64,000 nucleotides of DNA. It comes from an uncultured Lachnospiraceae bacterium. Its GTDB lineage: Bacteria; Bacillota; Clostridia; Lachnospirales; Lachnospiraceae. The notes beneath the pieces were generated by a model. It saw only the letters and a program-made list of their open reading frames with translations, was not told the DNA's origin and did not search any database. The DNA lies in the NCBI GenBank assembly GCA_947564645.1, contig CANOCU010000005.1:42427-106426 (forward strand). The letters are read 5' to 3'. Made by a program: the position numbers and the translations under genes. Below, one piece after another: positions 1-8,928 of the stretch (the first letter of the stretch is position 1; every line of letters begins with the position of its first letter).

Positions 1-219
1 AAACCATCTCAGAACGCCATTGTTCTCCCTGTAAAGCATATAGAAAACACCGATACCGCACACAAACCAGTAAAAAAAATCTTCAACAGATACCAGAACT
101 CTGCCATGCGCAAACAGCTTCCTGAAGATCAGGAGCCAGTCATAGGCAAACGTAATGACCAGACCGATGAAGATAGAATGTAAAAAGAATGCGATCTCCT
201 GCACAATGTCCTGACTCAT
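1..219 (-). CDS. yabQ: Spore cortex biosynthesis protein YabQ (partial, 3' end beyond window)
   Basis: I translated the reverse complement from an ATG at 219 to the window edge, giving 73 residues that begin MSQDIVQEIAFFLHS and contain two hydrophobic stretches. This matches the membrane protein YabQ, which in Bacillus is needed for cortex formation in the forespore outer membrane. It follows yabP by about 20 bases on the same strand, which is the usual yabP-yabQ order in spore formers. The C-terminal part lies off the left edge, so its completeness cannot be judged. The SD is a G-rich run just upstream and is not canonical. Confidence 0.8.
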   Translation of the reverse strand, partial: MSQDIVQEIAFFLHSIFIGLVITFAYDWLLIFRKLFAHGRVLVSVEDFFYWFVCGIGVFYMLYRENNGVLRWF

Positions 220-238
220 ATTCGGCAAGGCCCCCACT

Positions 239-529
239 TCACTTAAACAATCTGGCAAGCAGCGACTCTCCCCTGCTGCCAAACCCTGCATTCTCCGAAT
301 AGGTAAAACTGTCGATCCGGCCATCTACATCCACTTCCCCCTTATCCAGGGACAGCCGGCTTACATGCAGCTCGCTGCCTTTGATCATCAACATACCCTG
401 TTCCGTCTCCAGCAGGATCTCATTGACGTCAAAGGACAGCACGTCATTGACACCGCTTATATTACATGTCCTTCTATTGGTAAGCATCAATTTGTGCGGT
501 TTTCTGTTTATACTGTTCAGATCTTCCAT
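239..529 (-). CDS. yabP: Sporulation protein YabP
   Basis: This 96-residue protein has the YabP/YqfC family pattern: a short N-terminal basic stretch, then beta-rich sequence with NISGVNDVLSFD and a central GSELHVSRLSLDKGEVDVDG segment. YabP is a sporulation protein of unknown biochemical activity that acts with YabQ in cortex assembly under mother-cell control. The length is typical. The ATG at 529 has a GGGAGGG SD 6 bases upstream. The gene lies between rqcP and yabQ on the same strand, an arrangement conserved in Clostridia. Confidence 0.9.
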   Translation of the reverse strand: MEDLNSINRKPHKLMLTNRRTCNISGVNDVLSFDVNEILLETEQGMLMIKGSELHVSRLSLDKGEVDVDGRIDSFTYSENAGFGSRGESLLARLFK

Positions 530-594
530 ACATGCCCTCCCATAACAATGATACTTCTTAAATGTATGTCAGACTCTGATCAAATATGCCTGTT

Positions 595-837
595 TTATGG
601 AAGGTAACGGAACAACTCTTTCGCCTCTTCCTTGCGGACAGTTTCCTGTACGTCCAAAACCTCCACTTTCACTTCTTTATTCCCGAACTGGATCGTGATC
701 ACATCCCCGACCTTCACATTGACGGAAGCCTTCGCCGGTTTATCATTCACCAGTACCCTGCCCGCGTCACATGCCTCATTTGCTACGGTACGCCGTTTGA
801 TCAGCCGCGAAACCTTCAAATATTTATCGAGTCTCAT
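595..837 (-). CDS. rqcP: S4-domain RNA-binding protein RqcP (YabO/HslR family)
   Basis: This 80-residue S4 protein begins MRLDKYLKVSRLIKRRTVANE and contains the GRVLVNDKPAKAS loop typical of S4 RNA-binding domains. In Firmicutes RqcP joins RqcH on obstructed 50S subunits and supports C-terminal alanine tailing of stalled nascent chains. An AAAGGAG SD lies about 10 bases before the ATG. The gene sits between hup and yabP, where it is found in many Firmicutes. A hairpin terminator for hup at 869-902 means rqcP may have its own promoter or depend on readthrough. Confidence 0.9.
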   Translation of the reverse strand: MRLDKYLKVSRLIKRRTVANEACDAGRVLVNDKPAKASVNVKVGDVITIQFGNKEVKVEVLDVQETVRKEEAKELFRYLP

Positions 838-868
838 ATTTTACTTACTCCTTTCTGCAAAAACATAC

Positions 869-902
869 AAAAAGCCCATATGCATCTGCATACAGGCTTT
901 TA
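869..902 (-). terminator. Rho-independent terminator downstream of hup
   Basis: On the minus strand the arms AAAAGCC and GGCTTTT enclose a second self-complementary pair, TATGCA and TGCATA, and are followed by a T-rich tail. The hairpin starts about 16 bases after the hup stop codon. Confidence 0.75.
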
Positions 903-917
903 CTTTCTCTCATAAAA

Positions 918-1193
918 CTATGCGTTAAGCATGTCCTTTAATGCCTTGCCAGCTTTGAACTTAGGAGCCTTGGAAGCTGCAATCTTCATAACTTCGCCGC
1001 TCTGAGGATTTCTGCCTTCTCTTGCTGCTCTCTCGGATACCTCAAATGTACCAAAACCAACTAACTGTACCTTGCCGCCCTTCTTCAGTTCATCAGCAAC
1101 AACATCTGTAAAAGCCTTTAATGCCTTCTCTGCGTCCTTTTTGGATAATCCCGCCTGATCAGCCATAGCTGCAACTAATTCTGTTTTGTTCAT
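918..1193 (-). CDS. hup: HU family DNA-binding protein
   Basis: This 91-residue protein begins [28 protein letters not shown] when read across the helical dimerisation region, and it carries the HU signature [22 protein letters not shown] in the DNA-binding arm. HU bends and compacts DNA as a homodimer and is usually essential in Firmicutes. The length is exactly typical. A canonical AAGGAGGAG SD lies before the ATG. A near-consensus promoter is at 1263-1291 and a terminator at 869-902, so it is probably mainly monocistronic. Confidence 0.97.
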   Translation of the reverse strand: MNKTELVAAMADQAGLSKKDAEKALKAFTDVVADELKKGGKVQLVGFGTFEVSERAAREGRNPQSGEVMKIAASKAPKFKAGKALKDMLNA

Positions 1194-1262
1194 CTTGAAC
1201 TCCTCCTTAAATGAGTCTTCACTTTATTATTAGATGTTCCTCTTTTGAAACGCCTACACCTA

Positions 1263-1291
1263 TTTATATACGCTTTTCCCTCTGTTGTCAA
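1263..1291 (-). promoter_or_regulatory. Sigma-A type promoter of hup
   Basis: On the minus strand there is a perfect -35 TTGACA (1286-1291), a 17-base spacer and a -10 TATAAA (1263-1268), about 70 bases upstream of the hup start codon. The strength suits an abundant nucleoid protein. Confidence 0.8.
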
Positions 1292-1331
1292 GCGAAAAAA
1301 CTGCTTTTTTTTCGCCATTTTAGGGCATTTT

Positions 1332-2057
1332 CTAAGCTTTTTCCATTTTCTCGTATCGATCGATCATATCCTCTATCCTGTCTGTAAGAATCTGCTCTGG
1401 AGAAAGCCTGACGATTCTGGCAATATCCGACAATCTGATCAGGAGATCCGCCATATTTTGCTCAAATTCCGTATCATATGGCTCATGACTGCATACTTTC
1501 AGTACATCGACTGCCTTCTGCAGCGCCTCCACGTTCTGTTCATAAGAACTTCCCTTCTCATAGATCTTATCTATCTTCTTCAGCACTTTAACTGCCCTGG
1601 TAAGCGCGGGTAGTTCCTGTGGTATTTCCCGCAGCGGAGAGACGATCCAATCCTTGTCCTTCTTCTCTTCCTTCTTGATCTCTTCCCAGTTTTGCAGCGC
1701 TTCCTCCGAAGTATCGGCGCTGCTTGTCCCGAATACATGAGGATGCCGGCGGATCATCTTACGGCAGACTTCATCCACCACGTCTTCCATTGTAAAAAGC
1801 CCTTCCTCCGATGCGATCTGTGCATGCATCACTACCTGCAAAAGCACATCTCCCAACTCTTCCCTCATATTCTCGGGATTACCCGTCCGGTCATAGATAC
1901 GAATGGAGGCCAGCAGCTCTGCCGCTTCCTCCATCATGCAGGGTTTCAGGCTCTCATGAGTCTGCACCCTGTCCCAGGGACATCCGTTATCACTTCTGAG
2001 AGCCTTGATAATTTCCAGAAAATCTTCATATGTATACTTTTTATTCCTGTTTTCCAC
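1332..2057 (-). CDS. mazG: Nucleoside triphosphate pyrophosphohydrolase MazG
   Basis: This 241-residue MazG protein hydrolyses (d)NTPs to NMP and PPi and so cleans the nucleotide pool. The N-terminal domain has the metal-binding pattern EEAAELL (about residue 43) and EELGDVLLQVVMHA; the C-terminal half is a second, weaker MazG-like helical domain. The start is a GTG at 2057, preceded by AGGAAAGAG. It lies 24 bases downstream of the PEGA lipoprotein gene, so the two may be co-transcribed. The length fits the two-domain bacterial form. Confidence 0.93.
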   Translation of the reverse strand: MENRNKKYTYEDFLEIIKALRSDNGCPWDRVQTHESLKPCMMEEAAELLASIRIYDRTGNPENMREELGDVLLQVVMHAQIASEEGLFTMEDVVDEVCRKMIRRHPHVFGTSSADTSEEALQNWEEIKKEEKKDKDWIVSPLREIPQELPALTRAVKVLKKIDKIYEKGSSYEQNVEALQKAVDVLKVCSHEPYDTEFEQNMADLLIRLSDIARIVRLSPEQILTDRIEDMIDRYEKMEKA

Positions 2058-2081
2058 TTCGCTTCTCTTTCCTATCTGCTG

Positions 2082-4001
2082 CTACACTTTCTTCTTTGTC
2101 CCAGGCTTGTTGTTTGCACCGGCCTTGCTGCTGCTCCCACTCTTAAAAATACCGTTCATATTATTGAGCTTCGTCTCGCTGCCCTCGTCCGGATCCGTCC
2201 CCGTACTGCCCTGTGACGAATTCTCTATGCTGCCCTCCGGCGGATTTTCCGTACTGCCGCCCGAAAGATTTCCTGTGCTGTCATCCGATGACGTATCTGT
2301 ACTGCCATCTGAAGGATTCTGCGTGGTGCCGTCCGACGGATTCTGCGTCGTATCATCCGATGGATTCTGGGTTGCACCGTCCGACGGGTTCTGGGTAGTG
2401 CCATCCGACGGATTCTGGGTAGTGCCATCCGACGGATTCTGGGTAGTACCATCCGACGGATTCTGGGTAGTACCGTCCGACGGGTTCTGGGTAGTACCGT
2501 CCGACGGGTTCTGGGTACTGCTGCCCGACGTTTTATCGTCGCCCTCTCCCGGCGGATTCGGTGTACTGTTACTCGACGGATTCTCCGTACTGCCACTTGA
2601 CGGATTTTTGCTGCTCGTAGAACTGGTGGAAGAGATTCCGTTGCCGCTGACCGTTTCGTCTTCTTTCTCCAGATCCACAAAGGAATACGTAATATCCTCC
2701 CCGTCATTGTATAGATAAATGGTATAGCTCTTCGTCTTATAACCGCTCTTTCGCAGTGTAACCGTATGGCTTCCTATATTTTTCTTAAAGCTTACCGGTG
2801 AGATCCCGATATAATTGCTGTCCACATATACTTCCACTTTCTTTGGTGAATCAATGTAGACCTTGTTGCTCTGCGTCGGTGTGATAGTATTCTCACTGAT
2901 GGACGGTACAGGCGCCGGCTGTGCAGGTTCTTTTACATCCAGAGTATTATCACTCACCGTAGGTGTCTCTTCTTCCTTCTTCTCTTCCAGTGTAAAAGCT
3001 ATCTTCGCATATTCCGAACCGACCTGAATATACTTTGTGAGAGAATCATAACCGTCCGCTTCCAGATAAATCTGATGGATTCCATAAGGCAGTTCCACCG
3101 CCTTGCTGATATCTGCGGATTCTCCATCTATGGTAACCCTGGCCTCAGACGGCGTAACAGAGAAAAGAATCTTACCGACCTTATCCTGAACGATCTCAAT
3201 ATCGCCTACGTCCAACACCGTTTCCTTATCCCGCTCGATCACAACATCCTTGGTACTGCTGATACCGCCGTTGGATAATACTACCTGATAACTGCCTTCC
3301 GGCACGACCAACAGCATATCCTCCTTGATCTCCCTGATCACGGCATTACCCACTTCGATCCAACCGCCGAGCAGGGCCTGCTCATTCCGCAGCCGCAGAT
3401 ACCCATGACCTCTTTCCACATTAACGCTGTATATTTTGTGTTCGATACCGCGAATCGTGACCCGGTCCTGCGCTACCACATCCATTACTTCCACACGCTT
3501 TCCTTCCGAGAGCACAACTGCCTCGTCGGGAAGCTGATAAGTGGTAGATCCAATACTGGCCGTCTTATTGATCCCTCCCAGATCATAATTCTCTATATTC
3601 TCATAAACCCATGCACTGGGAGAAACTTTGATATTGGCAATCTGTCTCTTTCCCTTCAGGAAATTCACATCGACAACGTCTCCCGCCCTGATCTGAGAGA
3701 TCGTCATCGGACCGTCATGCTTATCGGTCACATAAGTCGTTCCGTCATAATACAGGGTATATTGCCGGCCCGTATCCATATTCATGAAGACAACGCTGCT
3801 GTTCTCCTGATCCACTGACATGACCACCGCCGTATCCGCCGAGTCATAGCTTCCCACTGCACTCACACTAAACCCGGTATCCACCACATTATTTTCCTTA
3901 TCCTTGGCCATACCGATATTAAACGCCTGCGAAGTGCATCCGGTGATCAATAACGCCATGATCATAATAACCGTTACTGCCTCTGAAATTCTTCCGTGCA
4001 T
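2082..4001 (-). CDS. PEGA-domain lipoprotein with Thr/Asn/Pro/Ser/Asp repeat tail
   Basis: This 639-residue protein has a signal sequence ending in the lipobox LLITGC (about residues 17-22), so it should be a membrane-anchored extracytoplasmic lipoprotein. Two PEGA-like beta domains are visible, near residues 280-330 (TPSEARVTIDGES) and 385-430 (KKVEVYVDSNYIG). PEGA modules are surface or envelope beta domains of unclear ligand. From about residue 450 the protein becomes low-complexity and includes nine tandem octapeptides of the type TQNPSDGT with degenerate copies on both sides. It then ends in a short basic tail. The function is unknown; a surface or spore-envelope spacer role is only a guess. 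Confidence 0.85.
   Translation of the reverse strand: MHGRISEAVTVIMIMALLITGCTSQAFNIGMAKDKENNVVDTGFSVSAVGSYDSADTAVVMSVDQENSSVVFMNMDTGRQYTLYYDGTTYVTDKHDGPMTISQIRAGDVVDVNFLKGKRQIANIKVSPSAWVYENIENYDLGGINKTASIGSTTYQLPDEAVVLSEGKRVEVMDVVAQDRVTIRGIEHKIYSVNVERGHGYLRLRNEQALLGGWIEVGNAVIREIKEDMLLVVPEGSYQVVLSNGGISSTKDVVIERDKETVLDVGDIEIVQDKVGKILFSVTPSEARVTIDGESADISKAVELPYGIHQIYLEADGYDSLTKYIQVGSEYAKIAFTLEEKKEEETPTVSDNTLDVKEPAQPAPVPSISENTITPTQSNKVYIDSPKKVEVYVDSNYIGISPVSFKKNIGSHTVTLRKSGYKTKSYTIYLYNDGEDITYSFVDLEKEDETVSGNGISSTSSTSSKNPSSGSTENPSSNSTPNPPGEGDDKTSGSSTQNPSDGTTQNPSDGTTQNPSDGTTQNPSDGTTQNPSDGTTQNPSDGATQNPSDDTTQNPSDGTTQNPSDGSTDTSSDDSTGNLSGGSTENPPEGSIENSSQGSTGTDPDEGSETKLNNMNGIFKSGSSSKAGANNKPGTKKKV
2305..2524 (-). 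repeat. 24-bp tandem repeat coding for TQNPSDGT octapeptides
   Basis: Nine consecutive in-frame 24-bp units lie inside the PEGA lipoprotein gene. Units differ only at a few third positions and at one A-for-T and one D-for-G substitution. Diverged units continue on both sides. The near-identity of the central units indicates recent unit gain or loss by slippage. The translation is clean in the minus frame, so this is a protein repeat and not a CRISPR. Confidence 0.9.
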
Positions 4002-4041
4002 CCTGTATCCTTATCCTTTCTATTTCTCTTCAACCGCTGCT

Positions 4042-5028
4042 CTATCCCATATTTGTTTTAAATATAGTTTCCAAAAACAGCTGTTTCTCCCGCTCCTGGG
4101 CAAATAATTTCTCAATCTTCTCCATATTTCTGCCGGGGATCCAAGCCTTGCCCGTATTATAATAGAAGTTAACGATCTTCCAGAACTTCTCGGGATAGGC
4201 CAGCCGATAATACAGCTGTCTGTAGTCCCCATCCGTCAACCCCTTTTCCTTATTATAACTCTCCAGAAGAAAATTCCCAAGTGTTTGCGACCAGTTATTT
4301 TTTTCCAACAGTTTTCTGAGAAACAGATACAGATCCCGTACCGGATGATCACGCACACATTTCTCAAAGTTGATCAGCACATTTCCTGTATCTGTCCGCA
4401 GGATATTGTGATACTGATAGTCGCCGTGACATACCACGGTAAACCCACAAGAATCTTCCTCATAGGCATAATACCGCAATTCATCGGTAATTTGCAAGGC
4501 ATTATTCATGAAATAATCATAATGCTTCATCAAATAGATCTCAAAATCCGTTTTCTGACTCTTTTCCTGCAGAAATTTCCTGACTTTTTTTAATTCCCGG
4601 TTATGCTTCTCATATTCATTCTCTATCCGGTACACAGGCTGACTTAAAAGTTCTTCACATGAAGAAAGGTCTGCCGCTTTATGAAGCTTTGCCAGAGTGC
4701 AGACCGCCTGGCTGCATTCGTCAATATCCCTGTAATTGCACTCTCTTCCTTCATAATAAGACTTCACTATATAGGGTGTGCCATCCACATCTGTGGCGAT
4801 CAGCTCCTCTTCTTTCGTCCGCAGGATAGACTCCACCTGCACCATACCGCTTTCATTGATATGTTTCAACAGGAAATCCTGAAAATTTACCTTATCGACC
4901 GGTCCGCCGTATTCCTTCAGAATAAGCAGTCCCTTATCTGACTCGCAAAGGATCGCACCTCTTCCTTTCCAAGTCCGGCTTACTTCTATTTCATAATGAT
5001 CCAATAAACTGACAGCTCTGTCATTCAC
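4042..5028 (-). CDS. CotS-family spore coat protein / aminoglycoside-phosphotransferase-like kinase
   Basis: This 328-residue protein has the APH/choline-kinase fold of CotS, CotI and YutH spore proteins. An N-terminal lobe is followed by the catalytic-loop-like HGDYQYHNIL near residue 201 and a downstream INFEKC segment in place of the usual metal-binding IDFD/IDW motif. Loss of the canonical Asp in that segment suggests the kinase activity may be weak or absent. The start is a GTG at 5028 with a G-rich SD 7 bases upstream. It lies 40 bases upstream of the PEGA lipoprotein gene. The CotS family is known from the inner spore coat; the role here is inferred. Confidence 0.82.
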   Translation of the reverse strand: MNDRAVSLLDHYEIEVSRTWKGRGAILCESDKGLLILKEYGGPVDKVNFQDFLLKHINESGMVQVESILRTKEEELIATDVDGTPYIVKSYYEGRECNYRDIDECSQAVCTLAKLHKAADLSSCEELLSQPVYRIENEYEKHNRELKKVRKFLQEKSQKTDFEIYLMKHYDYFMNNALQITDELRYYAYEEDSCGFTVVCHGDYQYHNILRTDTGNVLINFEKCVRDHPVRDLYLFLRKLLEKNNWSQTLGNFLLESYNKEKGLTDGDYRQLYYRLAYPEKFWKIVNFYYNTGKAWIPGRNMEKIEKLFAQEREKQLFLETIFKTNMG

Positions 5029-5110
5029 ACGAATACCCCCCGCTTTCTCGTCTATCTTATCTTATGAAAGCGGGCCCCAAAGTATGTGTATGAAAAGAGA
5101 GGAAGATTTT

Positions 5111-6451
5111 CTAAGATGTCAAAGAATGCCGTTCCCTGCAGATACGAAAAAGCTCTTCCCGTGTGTTGCGCTGCGGTTCATCCAACACGATATCCAACAA
5201 TTCTCTAAGAAGCCGTCCCATCTCCTTCCCGGGCGGCATACCCAGGGCGATCAGATCAGATCCCGTAATCGCCAGATCTTTCAGACTCATACAATCCTGC
5301 CGCCTGCAGATATCTTCATAAAGCTGCTGTATGTACTCTAGATCGGCAAATTTCTCCTGGCGCAGATAATCACTCTGGGCAATAATATCGGCACGTTTTA
5401 CGGCAAACAGCATTCTGAAGATATCTTCTCCCATCCGGCTGACTGCCCGTCGTACCCCGGCAGGCGTTGTCCCCACCTTCTGATCGTGATACTTCACGAT
5501 TCTGGTCACTTTGTCTATCGTTTCATTATCGAATTTCAACCGGCGAAGGATCTGCATTGTCATCCGTGCACCTGTATCTGCATGTCCTCTGTTATGCGTG
5601 ATCCCCTTCTCATCCGTCGTCTGTGTCTGAGGTTTACCGATATCATGAAAAAGCATCCCCAAACGCAGCGTTTTATCCGGTTCCACTGCCTCCATGGCGT
5701 GCAGGATATGTTCTCCCACACTGTAACAGTGATGCGGATTGTTCTGTAAAGTTTCCATGCAAAGATCAAATTCCGGCAGGATCTGCCTCGTTATTCCCAC
5801 TTCATAGGCCATACGCAGATAATCTGGGTGGTCCGACACCACCAGCTTAACAAGCTCCGTCTGGATCCGTTCCGCACTGATCATATTAAGGTTCGGCGCC
5901 AGTTTGCGGATCGCATCCTTCGTATCTTCTGTGATCTGGTAACCAAGCTGTGCGGAGAAGCGGACAGCCCGCAGCATACGCAGCGCATCCTCCGTAAAAC
6001 GCTCCCTGGCATCGCCCACACAACGTATCACACCCTTTTCTATATCCTGGATCCCCCCGAAAATATCCACCAGACCGGTTTCCTCATTATATGCCATGGC
6101 ATTGATCGTGAAATCCCGGCGCTTTAGGTCTTCCTCAAGGCTGACGGTAAACGTTACTTCCCTTGGATGTCTTTTGTCCTCGTATTCTCCGTCGATACGA
6201 TAAGTAGTTACCTCAAAACTCTCTTTGTCCATCATGACCGTCACCGTGCCATGCTTAATCCCGGTATCGATCGTTCTGGCAAAAAGACGTTTCGTCTCCT
6301 CAGGCTTCGCAGAGGTGGTAATGTCCCAGTCATTGGGGATTCTGCCCAGTATGGAATCCCGAATACAGCCACCCACGGCATAGGCTTCATATCCCGCCAT
6401 CGTCAATGTCTCAATGATCTTATGCACTTTATCGGGAAGCTGTATTTTCAT
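5111..6451 (-). CDS. cca: CCA-adding tRNA nucleotidyltransferase with HD domain
   Basis: This 446-residue enzyme adds or repairs the 3' CCA of tRNAs. The N-terminus has the class II nucleotidyltransferase signature GGCIRDSILGRIPNDWD (residues about 27-43), with the catalytic DxD inside this region, followed by RRDFTINAMAY. The neck is followed by an HD phosphohydrolase-type domain (LFHDIGKP near residue 259, HADTG). The start ATG at 6451 has a GGAAAGG SD. This length and HD tail are typical of Clostridia. It follows a small unknown gene by about 40 bases and is probably co-transcribed with it. Confidence 0.95.
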   Translation of the reverse strand: MKIQLPDKVHKIIETLTMAGYEAYAVGGCIRDSILGRIPNDWDITTSAKPEETKRLFARTIDTGIKHGTVTVMMDKESFEVTTYRIDGEYEDKRHPREVTFTVSLEEDLKRRDFTINAMAYNEETGLVDIFGGIQDIEKGVIRCVGDARERFTEDALRMLRAVRFSAQLGYQITEDTKDAIRKLAPNLNMISAERIQTELVKLVVSDHPDYLRMAYEVGITRQILPEFDLCMETLQNNPHHCYSVGEHILHAMEAVEPDKTLRLGMLFHDIGKPQTQTTDEKGITHNRGHADTGARMTMQILRRLKFDNETIDKVTRIVKYHDQKVGTTPAGVRRAVSRMGEDIFRMLFAVKRADIIAQSDYLRQEKFADLEYIQQLYEDICRRQDCMSLKDLAITGSDLIALGMPPGKEMGRLLRELLDIVLDEPQRNTREELFRICRERHSLTS

Positions 6452-6489
6452 GTGGATTCCTTTCCTTCTCTGTTTTGTTATCAGGCATC

Positions 6490-6729
6490 TCAGCCTATAC
6501 CCGGTCCCTGAAATATTTTGTTGACATCTTCCAGATGAAGATCCGGCTCTTCATCCTCCTTTGCCAGAGAACTGACCAGTTTCTCTATCTCTTTGCCGGA
6601 CATTGCGCCGCGGCTCCGCTCAATAAATTCTTCCTTCTCGTCGTCGGTCATATCAACAAACTGATCCATGGCCGCGCGATTTGTCGTGATCGCAAGTCCC
6701 AGATCCAACGGTAAATTTTGATAATCCAT
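6490..6729 (-). CDS. Small acidic hypothetical protein
   Basis: This ORF encodes 79 residues, begins MDYQNLPLDLGLAITTNRAAM and is rich in Glu and Asp, with one helical stretch (MTDDEKEEFIERSRG). I do not recognise a characterised family. A good GGAGGATG SD precedes the ATG at 6729, and the ORF is directly upstream of cca on the same strand, so I accept it as real. It has no membrane segment or signal peptide. The function is unknown. Confidence 0.7.
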   Translation of the reverse strand: MDYQNLPLDLGLAITTNRAAMDQFVDMTDDEKEEFIERSRGAMSGKEIEKLVSSLAKEDEEPDLHLEDVNKIFQGPGIG

Positions 6730-6856
6730 CTTCTTTTCATCCTCCTGTTAAGTTCAATGCCTTATTGCGAAACAGCCATTGCCGTGAAACTTTCTCACGT
6801 TATTTCAACGGTTCCCGCATAGCATGTGCAGGATGAAAAAAATTATACCAGGCCCT

Positions 6857-8788
6857 TTATTTCTCCGGCAGCCAGACTCTCATCTGGTTCAGGCCGCGGT
6901 TTCCCCACGCATAATAGGGAATCAGCGTAATCTGACAGTCCTCCCCTGTCGGCGCTTCGTAGCTGTACAGCTTATCACTTATCGTTTCCCGATACCCTTC
7001 CGCATACAATTCCTGAATCCCGTACAGCTTATCCGGCAGATATTCGCCCACCGTAACCGCACCACCTTTTTTCAAAGAAAGAGACAGAACATCCCCGTCG
7101 TTATCAACACCTTCCGCACAATAGATCAACGGTCCTCTCTGAACGGCTGCTTTTCCGGTATTGGCAGAAACCCTGTTGCACGTATATACCTTTCTGACAA
7201 TCATCTGAAGTTCCACGGTCAGCACGTCATCCGCCCCGAAATCTCTGTGCACAAACGCATAACCGCTCTCCTCCATCTCATATTGTATGGGCTCACCGTT
7301 CAGACAGATCACCGTCTCTGTGCTCCATGCCGGAATACGGACCGCCAAAGGTACTGACATCGTCTCTCCTTCCGGTTCAAACCGGTAAGTGATCTTATTG
7401 CCATAAGGATATGCCGTCTCCAATCTGATCCTGCCGCCGAACTGATCGCTTACATCGAGTATTCCGCCAACAAACAGATTGGAAAACAGCCTGTCGGGCA
7501 ATATATGCCATGCATACTCTGACAAAGAAGACAAAAGCCTTGCCACATTGGGTGGGCAGCATGCACAGGCAAACCATTTCGGCCGCACGGGCAGCGCGTG
7601 CTTATGAGTCTGCGCCTCCCCGGAAATTCCCGGCAGAGCCTCCAGCGGATTCACATAGAAAAATTTCGTCCCATCCAGCTGCATTCCGGCCAGAACGCAA
7701 TTGTACAGCGCACGTTCCATCTCATCCGCATATTTACGGTCTCTTTCCAGATACAGCATTTTATTGGCAAAAAAGATCAAACCGATGGCGGCACAGGTTT
7801 CTGCGTACGCCGTATCGTTAGGCAGATGATAATCCTTCGTAAAAGCCTCGCCCTCATACGCCGAACCGATCGCGCCTGTTACATACATTCTGCTCTGGGT
7901 AATATTATTCCAGAGAGTCTTACAGGCCTCCGCCAGCGTTGTATCCCCCGTCTCCATGGCAGCATCCGCCATGCCTGTGTAGAGATAGACCGCCCGTACT
8001 GCATGTCCGACCGCCTTCTTCTGCATTCTGACCGGCTCTGCGCACTGATTATATTCCGTATCAACAGTCCTGTTCCCCCAGACTGTCCAGTTGTTCCGTT
8101 TCTTTTCCTTGCTATAATAATCGCTGTCAACACCTCTTACATTGATGAAATGAAGCGCCAGTTCCTTATATCTCTCCTCTTTCGTGCAGCGGAACAGACG
8201 CATCAACGCCAGCTCGATCTCCGGATGCCCGGGATACCCTTCTGCGCCTTCTTCGATAAAATGTCTGTAAATATGATCTGCCATACCACACATAATATCC
8301 AGAAGCCTGGATTTACCGGTACACTCTGCATAAGCCACCGCCGCTTCGATCATATGTCCGGCACAGTAAAGTTCATGAGCTTCATGAAGATTTGTCCATC
8401 TCTTGTCCGGCTCTTTTACCGTAAAATAAGTATTCAGATACCCGTCCTCATGCTGTGCGCTGCCGATCAGTTCTATGATCTCGTCACAGCGTTTCTCCAG
8501 TTCCGGATCCGGATTCTGTGCAAGACAGTAAGCCGCGCCTTCCAGCCACTTTGCTACATCACTGTCCTGGAAGACCATACCGTAAAATTCACCTTCACAT
8601 TTACCGGTATGTAATTTCTCCGCTGCCATGCGGAAATTCTCGATACAATGGCTTTTCTCCGCTCCCTCGATCCGGTCATTTAGCGCATTCTCCTGATAAG
8701 GCAGAACCACATCCTTAACCAGCTTCGCATATCTGCCGAAGAAACCGTCTGTCATTTCAAATTTTTTTACCAATTTCAGATCACCCAT
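6857..8788 (-). CDS. GH127-family beta-L-arabinofuranosidase
   Basis: This 643-residue protein has the hallmarks of GH127 (HypBA1 type), which removes beta-L-arabinofuranose with a cysteine nucleophile. Visible motifs are YAETCAAIG, whose Glu and Cys match known Zn ligands, and CACCPPNVARLL, whose Cys residues match the nucleophile and the remaining Zn ligands. There is no signal peptide, so it should act in the cytoplasm on imported arabino-oligosaccharides. An ATG at 8803 is possible, but the GGAGGG at 8796-8801 sits 7 bases before the ATG at 8788, which I take as the start. It lies downstream of the RpiR regulator and could be a separate unit. Confidence 0.9.
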   Translation of the reverse strand: MGDLKLVKKFEMTDGFFGRYAKLVKDVVLPYQENALNDRIEGAEKSHCIENFRMAAEKLHTGKCEGEFYGMVFQDSDVAKWLEGAAYCLAQNPDPELEKRCDEIIELIGSAQHEDGYLNTYFTVKEPDKRWTNLHEAHELYCAGHMIEAAVAYAECTGKSRLLDIMCGMADHIYRHFIEEGAEGYPGHPEIELALMRLFRCTKEERYKELALHFINVRGVDSDYYSKEKKRNNWTVWGNRTVDTEYNQCAEPVRMQKKAVGHAVRAVYLYTGMADAAMETGDTTLAEACKTLWNNITQSRMYVTGAIGSAYEGEAFTKDYHLPNDTAYAETCAAIGLIFFANKMLYLERDRKYADEMERALYNCVLAGMQLDGTKFFYVNPLEALPGISGEAQTHKHALPVRPKWFACACCPPNVARLLSSLSEYAWHILPDRLFSNLFVGGILDVSDQFGGRIRLETAYPYGNKITYRFEPEGETMSVPLAVRIPAWSTETVICLNGEPIQYEMEESGYAFVHRDFGADDVLTVELQMIVRKVYTCNRVSANTGKAAVQRGPLIYCAEGVDNDGDVLSLSLKKGGAVTVGEYLPDKLYGIQELYAEGYRETISDKLYSYEAPTGEDCQITLIPYYAWGNRGLNQMRVWLPEK

Positions 8789-8928
8789 TTTGAAACCCTC
8801 CATTTTGATTAATTATATGTATTATAATTTTATTTCTATGGATATAAGTAAGCCGCTTCGCATAGGAAGGGCATCGTGTTACATTGAATTTGCAGCAGAT
8901 GTCTGTCCATTATTCCGTCACCGTCTTC

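Noticed and set aside
2005-2718. Long plus-strand ORF over the 24-bp repeats, and the repeats as a possible CRISPR
   Set aside because: The minus-strand lipoprotein frame explains the sequence. There are no unique spacers between units, and the plus ORF is a repetitive shadow.
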